This document shows positions 5,472 through 8,968 of a DNA stretch of 8,968 bases, one piece after another. Positions within the stretch are counted from its first letter, which is position 1, and each line of letters opens with the position of its first letter. A program made the translations under genes and the position numbers. The DNA comes from an uncultured beta proteobacterium (GTDB taxonomy: Bacteria > Pseudomonadota > Gammaproteobacteria > Burkholderiales > Burkholderiaceae_C): contig CAISLL010000189.1 of assembly GCA_903886165.1 (NCBI GenBank), forward strand, positions 1-8,968, written 5' to 3'. Under the pieces are notes generated by a model that saw only the letters and a list, made by a program, of their open reading frames with translations, did no database searches and was not told where the DNA came from.

Positions 5472-7952
5472 ATGTCTGAATTTCATCAACTTTCCACCCT
5501 GAAGCGCATGGCCACCGGCAAGGTGGATGCAAGCCCGGCCCATGTCGGTCGTTTTGAGCTCAAGCGCTTGCTGGGCCAGGGAGCCCAGTCCAAAGTCTGG
5601 CTCGCGTTTGACCCGCGTCTGGAACGCGATGTGGCCATCAAGGTGATGAAGCCCGTGCAGGGTTCGGATGCCTCGGTTCTGAACCAATGGCTGACTGAGG
5701 CACGCAGTGTGAGCCGCCTGACCCACCCCAACATCGTGCCAGTGTTTGAGGCCGACGTGCAAGACCAGCAGCCGTACCTGGTGTTTGAGTATGTGGCGGG
5801 GCAGACACTGGCAAAGGTGCTCGGCAGCAAGGGCGCACAGACGCCGGCCAACGCTGTGGCCTTGATCGCCGATGTCCTCGACGCCCTGGTGGCCGCACAC
5901 GCGCAAGGTCTGGTGCACCGTGACCTCAAACCGGCCAACGTGATGGTGGACAACAAGGGCCGTGCCCGAGTCATGGACTTTGGCATTGCCCAGCGTACCA
6001 GTGATGCGGGCAAGGGTATCAACCACGCGGTTCTGGCGGGTACCCCGGCCTATATGGCACCCGAAGCCGCACGCGGTGCACCGGTGTCGCCGGTGATGGA
6101 CGTGTATTCAGCCGGCATGATGCTGGCCGAGGTGTTGTGGGGACGGCCTTTGCAACCGAATGTGGACGCTTACACCGCCATCTACCGTGCTGCCTACAAA
6201 CCACTGGTGTTGCCCAATGCACTGCTGTCGGGCCTGGATGACAGCTTGCGCGCCATTGTGTTGCGGGCGCTGGCGCCCGATGCCGCACAGCGTTACCCTA
6301 GCAGCGATGTCTTTCTGACAGCCTTGCGTACCTGGCAAACCCAGCAGAATGCAGCCAGCATCGAGCCGGACGTGCCCAAGGGCCCAAACAACAGCACATT
6401 GGAGTTCTTGCTGCGCCGCATGCGCAACAAAACCGACTTTCCAGCCTTGTCAGCCTCGGTGGTGCGCCTGCAGAGCATGGCCACCTCGGAGAAGGAAAGC
6501 GTCAATAGCATCACCAATGAAATCCTGAAGGATGTGGCGCTGACCAACAAGTTGCTGCGCCTGGTCAATAGCGCGCACTATTCGCGCGGCAGCAGCATTG
6601 GCACGGTGTCGCGCGCGGTCAGTCTGGTGGGGTTTAACGGCATCCGCAACATGTCCTTGAGCCTGGTGCTGCTGGAGCACATGCAGGACAAAACCAATGC
6701 CCAACTGCTCAAGGAAGAATTCTTGCGTGGACTGATGGCCGGCTCGGTTGCAGCCGAGTTGGCCAGCAGCAGTGCCGAAGGTGAAGAGGCGTTCATTGGT
6801 GCCATGTTTCAAAACCTCGGGCGCATGTTGTCGCAGTTTTATTTTCCAGATGAAGCGGCAAGCATCCGCGCACTGACGGCTGCCTCGGGCGAGGGACTAC
6901 TGTCCGAAGAGTCTGCTGCCACCCGTGTGCTGGGCATGGGGTTTGAAGCACTCGGTGTGGGTGTGGCCCGTGCCTGGGGCTTGCCAGAGAGCATTCAGCG
7001 CTGCATGATGGTGCCGGCCGGTGACCCGCCCAGCCGGGTCCCTTCAGAGGCGCAGGCCAGATTGCGTTGGACCGCCCGCGCTGCCAATGACGTGGCAGAC
7101 GCGATGATGCATGCCGACCCCATGGAAGTCGATGCGTTGATGGGCAAGGCAGTCAAGAAGTACAGCAAAGCACTTGGCATGTCGATGAATCAGGTGCAAT
7201 CTGCCACGGCGTCTGCACGCAAAAAGCTGGTTGAACTGGCCAAGGTCATGGAAATCAGGGTGCCGGCGTCGTCGCGTGCCGCGCCTTTGTTGAACGCAGA
7301 GCAACAAGAGCCAGCCGCCCAGGCGCCAGATGCCGCCCAGAACCCGGATGGTCTTGATGCCACCGAACTGCAAGCGACGCCCGCCGTGCAGGAGTCGGCG
7401 GTGTTTTCCGGTGAACGCGGCGTGGCCACGGAACAGGCGTCTCAGACGCTGGCAGCGGGCATCCAGGACATCACCAACGTGATGGTGGAAGATTTCAATT
7501 TGAGCGACGTGCTGCGCATGATTCTTGAGGCGATGTACCGCGCGCTGGACTTTCAACGCATTGTTTTTTGCATGCGCGAGCCAAAGACCGACATTCTCAA
7601 AGGGCGCTTCGGGCTGGGGCTGGACGTGGAAAGCGTTGTTAAGTCATTCCAGGTGCCTTTGAGTGGGGTGGCCGTGCCTGATTTGTTTGCCACCATCTGC
7701 AACAAAGGGGCGGACACCCTGATCAGTGACGCCAGTGACCCCCGGTTAGTAGAGCGCCTGCCAGACTGGTACCACAAACTGTTTCATGCACCCACTTTCC
7801 TGATCTTGCCTCTGACCATCAAAGGCAAACCCTTTGGCATGATTTACGCCGACAAGGCTGAAAAAGGTGGCCTGAAGGTGGATGACAAAGAATTGGCCTT
7901 GCTGCGCACCTTGCGCAACCAGGCTGTCATGGCGTTCAAGCAGTCTTCGTGA
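5472..7952 (+). CDS. Ser/Thr protein kinase with HDOD and GAF domains
   Basis: An 826-residue, apparently cytoplasmic signalling protein with no membrane segment. Residues 28-286 form a Hanks-type kinase with the key residues present: glycine loop GQGAQSKV (35-42), K57 in VAIK, a likely helix-C glutamate E76, catalytic loop HRDLKPAN (H149, D151, K153, N156), DFG at 169-171, and GTPAYMAPE (190-198). Residues about 305-510 match an HDOD domain (DFPALSASVVRL, LLRLVNSAHY, AVSLVGFNGIRNM). This is an HD-like fold that typically lacks the metal-binding histidines; here FQNLGR stands where an HD enzyme would have HDxGK. A helical stretch and an Ala/Gln/Pro-rich linker (about 600-650) lead to a GAF-like domain at about 660-822 (FQRIVFCMREP, FLILPLTIKGKPFGMIYADK). 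Likely role: phosphorylation of unknown targets, controlled by a signal or partner read by HDOD/GAF; inference only. No phosphatase gene is adjacent. It probably shares an operon with the SIMPL gene. Confidence 0.93.
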   Translation: MSEFHQLSTLKRMATGKVDASPAHVGRFELKRLLGQGAQSKVWLAFDPRLERDVAIKVMKPVQGSDASVLNQWLTEARSVSRLTHPNIVPVFEADVQDQQPYLVFEYVAGQTLAKVLGSKGAQTPANAVALIADVLDALVAAHAQGLVHRDLKPANVMVDNKGRARVMDFGIAQRTSDAGKGINHAVLAGTPAYMAPEAARGAPVSPVMDVYSAGMMLAEVLWGRPLQPNVDAYTAIYRAAYKPLVLPNALLSGLDDSLRAIVLRALAPDAAQRYPSSDVFLTALRTWQTQQNAASIEPDVPKGPNNSTLEFLLRRMRNKTDFPALSASVVRLQSMATSEKESVNSITNEILKDVALTNKLLRLVNSAHYSRGSSIGTVSRAVSLVGFNGIRNMSLSLVLLEHMQDKTNAQLLKEEFLRGLMAGSVAAELASSSAEGEEAFIGAMFQNLGRMLSQFYFPDEAASIRALTAASGEGLLSEESAATRVLGMGFEALGVGVARAWGLPESIQRCMMVPAGDPPSRVPSEAQARLRWTARAANDVADAMMHADPMEVDALMGKAVKKYSKALGMSMNQVQSATASARKKLVELAKVMEIRVPASSRAAPLLNAEQQEPAAQAPDAAQNPDGLDATELQATPAVQESAVFSGERGVATEQASQTLAAGIQDITNVMVEDFNLSDVLRMILEAMYRALDFQRIVFCMREPKTDILKGRFGLGLDVESVVKSFQVPLSGVAVPDLFATICNKGADTLISDASDPRLVERLPDWYHKLFHAPTFLILPLTIKGKPFGMIYADKAEKGGLKVDDKELALLRTLRNQAVMAFKQSS

Positions 7953-8016
7953 TTTTTAAACTAAATTAGCTTCCAAGCCATATGAAATAAGGGTAAGAAG
8001 CTATACCTTTTGCATA
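7953..8016. terminator. AT-rich convergent junction with a weak inverted repeat
   Basis: Between the stops of the kinase and crystallin-like genes lies an AT-rich stretch with a 7-base perfect inverted repeat, TAGCTTC (7967-7973) and GAAGCTA (7997-8003), separated by 23 bases. The right arm is followed by ATACCTTTT, only a short T run, and TTTTTAAACTAAATT lies before the left arm, which would be the tail for minus-strand transcription. The loop is long and the stem short, so a bidirectional terminator is only a possibility. Confidence 0.25.
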
Positions 8017-8968
8017 CTACCGCTGTGCACGAGGCTCACCCTGAGCGTTGACCGTCACGGTGGGGCCGGGCGGGGTCGTCATTTGAATGCGGTGGTCGAC
8101 ACCACGGAAGTTGTAGGTCACATCCCAGTACTGGGGCCGCACCTGGCCGCTGACGGCTTCACAGCGCTGCACATCGCGGGTTGCCGCCTGGTCTGTGTTG
8201 CCGCGGCCGACCTGGTTGCCCACTGCCGCTCCGGCAATGGCGCCACCCACGGTGGCCAGGTCCTTGCCGGTTCCGCCGCCCACCTGATGGCCAAGAATGC
8301 CACCGATCAGGGCGCCTGCAATGGCTGCTGGCACGTTGGCATTGTTTTGGGCGATTTGTTCTTTCTCGACCCAGCAACGTTGTTCCGGCGTTCCGACCAC
8401 CGCACGGGTGGAGGTCACGTCAGCCTCAAAAAGGCGTTCGTTGGGGCGTTGACGGTAGTCTGGCGATGCCATGGCGGCATTTGGTGCCGCATTGCTGACA
8501 AGCCGGGTTGACGAAATGCGGTCATTCAAGCCGGTTTCAGCCAGCGACGGGTACCGCCCTTCACGCAAAATGGCACATCGCCCACCAAACTGGGCGTCTT
8601 CGCAGACTTCCCACTGGCCGCTGGTCACCAACACCGACGAGGCGCGGTCATTGAAGTTTTGGCGTTGGAAATTCATCACGCCTTGCTCTGTCGTGAAAGA
8701 CCTGCCCCGTAGATTTTTCTGCTCGTAAAAGGTGACCTGTGGTGTCTGTGCAATGGGTGCCTGTGCCATCGGTGCGTAACGACGCTCGTCCACACGGTCG
8801 TTGCGGTGGACGGGTTTCACGGACGACACGCGTTCGTTCAGGCCCATGGACGCCAGCGACGGGTAACTTCCTGGCCGTAACACGACGCAGCGGCCGCGAA
8901 AGCGAATGTCATCGCACACTTCCCAACGTTCGCCAGCCACAACGACAGACGAGGCAGTTTCGTTGAAG
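8017..8968 (-). CDS. Beta/gamma-crystallin-like protein with glycine-zipper region (5' partial)
   Basis: The reading frame is still open at the right edge, so the start and any signal peptide lie outside; 316 codons plus a stop are visible. A GTG at 8940 is in frame but sits inside a domain and is not a credible start. The protein begins with part of a beta/gamma-crystallin-like domain, then an Ala/Pro/Gln linker, then a complete domain with first Greek-key motif VTFYEQKNLRGRSF and second WEVCEDAQFGGRC. After another linker comes a glycine-rich double segment (AAIAGALIGGILGHQVGGG and VGGAIAGAAVGNQVGRG), as in glycine-zipper 2TM / Rickettsia 17-kDa antigen-like envelope proteins. A short C-terminal beta-rich region follows (YWDVTYNFRGVDHRIQM). 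Calcium-site signatures (N/D)(N/D)xx(S/T)S occur at 8652-8635 (NDRASS) and 8526-8509 (NDRISS). Likely an exported, envelope-associated protein; its function is unknown. Confidence 0.88.
   Translation of the reverse strand, partial: FNETASSVVVAGERWEVCDDIRFRGRCVVLRPGSYPSLASMGLNERVSSVKPVHRNDRVDERRYAPMAQAPIAQTPQVTFYEQKNLRGRSFTTEQGVMNFQRQNFNDRASSVLVTSGQWEVCEDAQFGGRCAILREGRYPSLAETGLNDRISSTRLVSNAAPNAAMASPDYRQRPNERLFEADVTSTRAVVGTPEQRCWVEKEQIAQNNANVPAAIAGALIGGILGHQVGGGTGKDLATVGGAIAGAAVGNQVGRGNTDQAATRDVQRCEAVSGQVRPQYWDVTYNFRGVDHRIQMTTPPGPTVTVNAQGEPRAQR
8497..8967 (-). repeat. Tandem duplication of a crystallin-like half-domain
   Basis: The protein segments encoded by 8967-8809 and 8655-8497 are both 53 residues long and identical at 31 positions without gaps. 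Shared blocks include WEVC, GRC, YPSLA and GL-N-R-SS. They are separated by a linker and the first Greek-key motif of the second domain. This indicates an internal domain duplication within the gene that has since diverged. Confidence 0.8.

Noticed and set aside
1..8968. CRISPR array, tRNA, rRNA, transposase or phage genes
   Set aside because: No regularly spaced direct repeats, no tRNA-like cloverleaf or rRNA sequence recognised, and no mobile-element protein other than the short palindromic repeat in ygiQ.

Overview
The window looks like chromosomal DNA of a betaproteobacterium, most likely of the Comamonadaceae (Rhodoferax/Polaromonas type). This is inferred from protein style (EnvZ/OmpR pair, YgiQ, kinase-HDOD-GAF protein) and GC-rich coding sequence; no rRNA or other marker fixes the taxon. 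There is no tRNA, rRNA, CRISPR array, insertion sequence or phage gene. Coding density is high and only two short intergenic stretches are AT-rich.

Layout from left to right: (1) a YgiQ-family radical SAM protein gene (+, 16-2451), carrying inside its reading frame a 95-bp imperfect palindromic repeat (869-963); (2) converging on it, a two-gene operon on the minus strand, ompR-like response regulator (4597-3866) followed by an envZ-like histidine kinase (3879-2488), with a 14-bp overlap; (3) an AT-rich divergent control region (about 4598-4732) holding two GTTACA elements in opposite orientation; (4) a plus-strand pair that is probably cotranscribed, a periplasmic SIMPL/DUF541 protein (4733-5440) and a large cytoplasmic protein with Ser/Thr kinase, HDOD and GAF domains (5472-7952); (5) a short AT-rich convergent junction (7953-8016); (6) the 3' part of a minus-strand gene (8968-8017, 5' end outside the window) encoding tandem beta/gamma-crystallin-like domains followed by a glycine-zipper segment.

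How they may work together: EnvZ/OmpR is a classical envelope/osmotic sensing pair, SIMPL proteins and glycine-zipper proteins belong to the cell envelope, and the kinase-HDOD-GAF protein is a second, Ser/Thr-based signalling module. An envelope-signalling neighbourhood is a reasonable inference, but only the EnvZ/OmpR partnership is strongly supported by sequence. The observations most worth following up are the palindromic element translated inside ygiQ, the three-domain kinase, the uneven calcium-site signatures in the crystallin repeats, and the paired GTTACA elements between the divergent operons.
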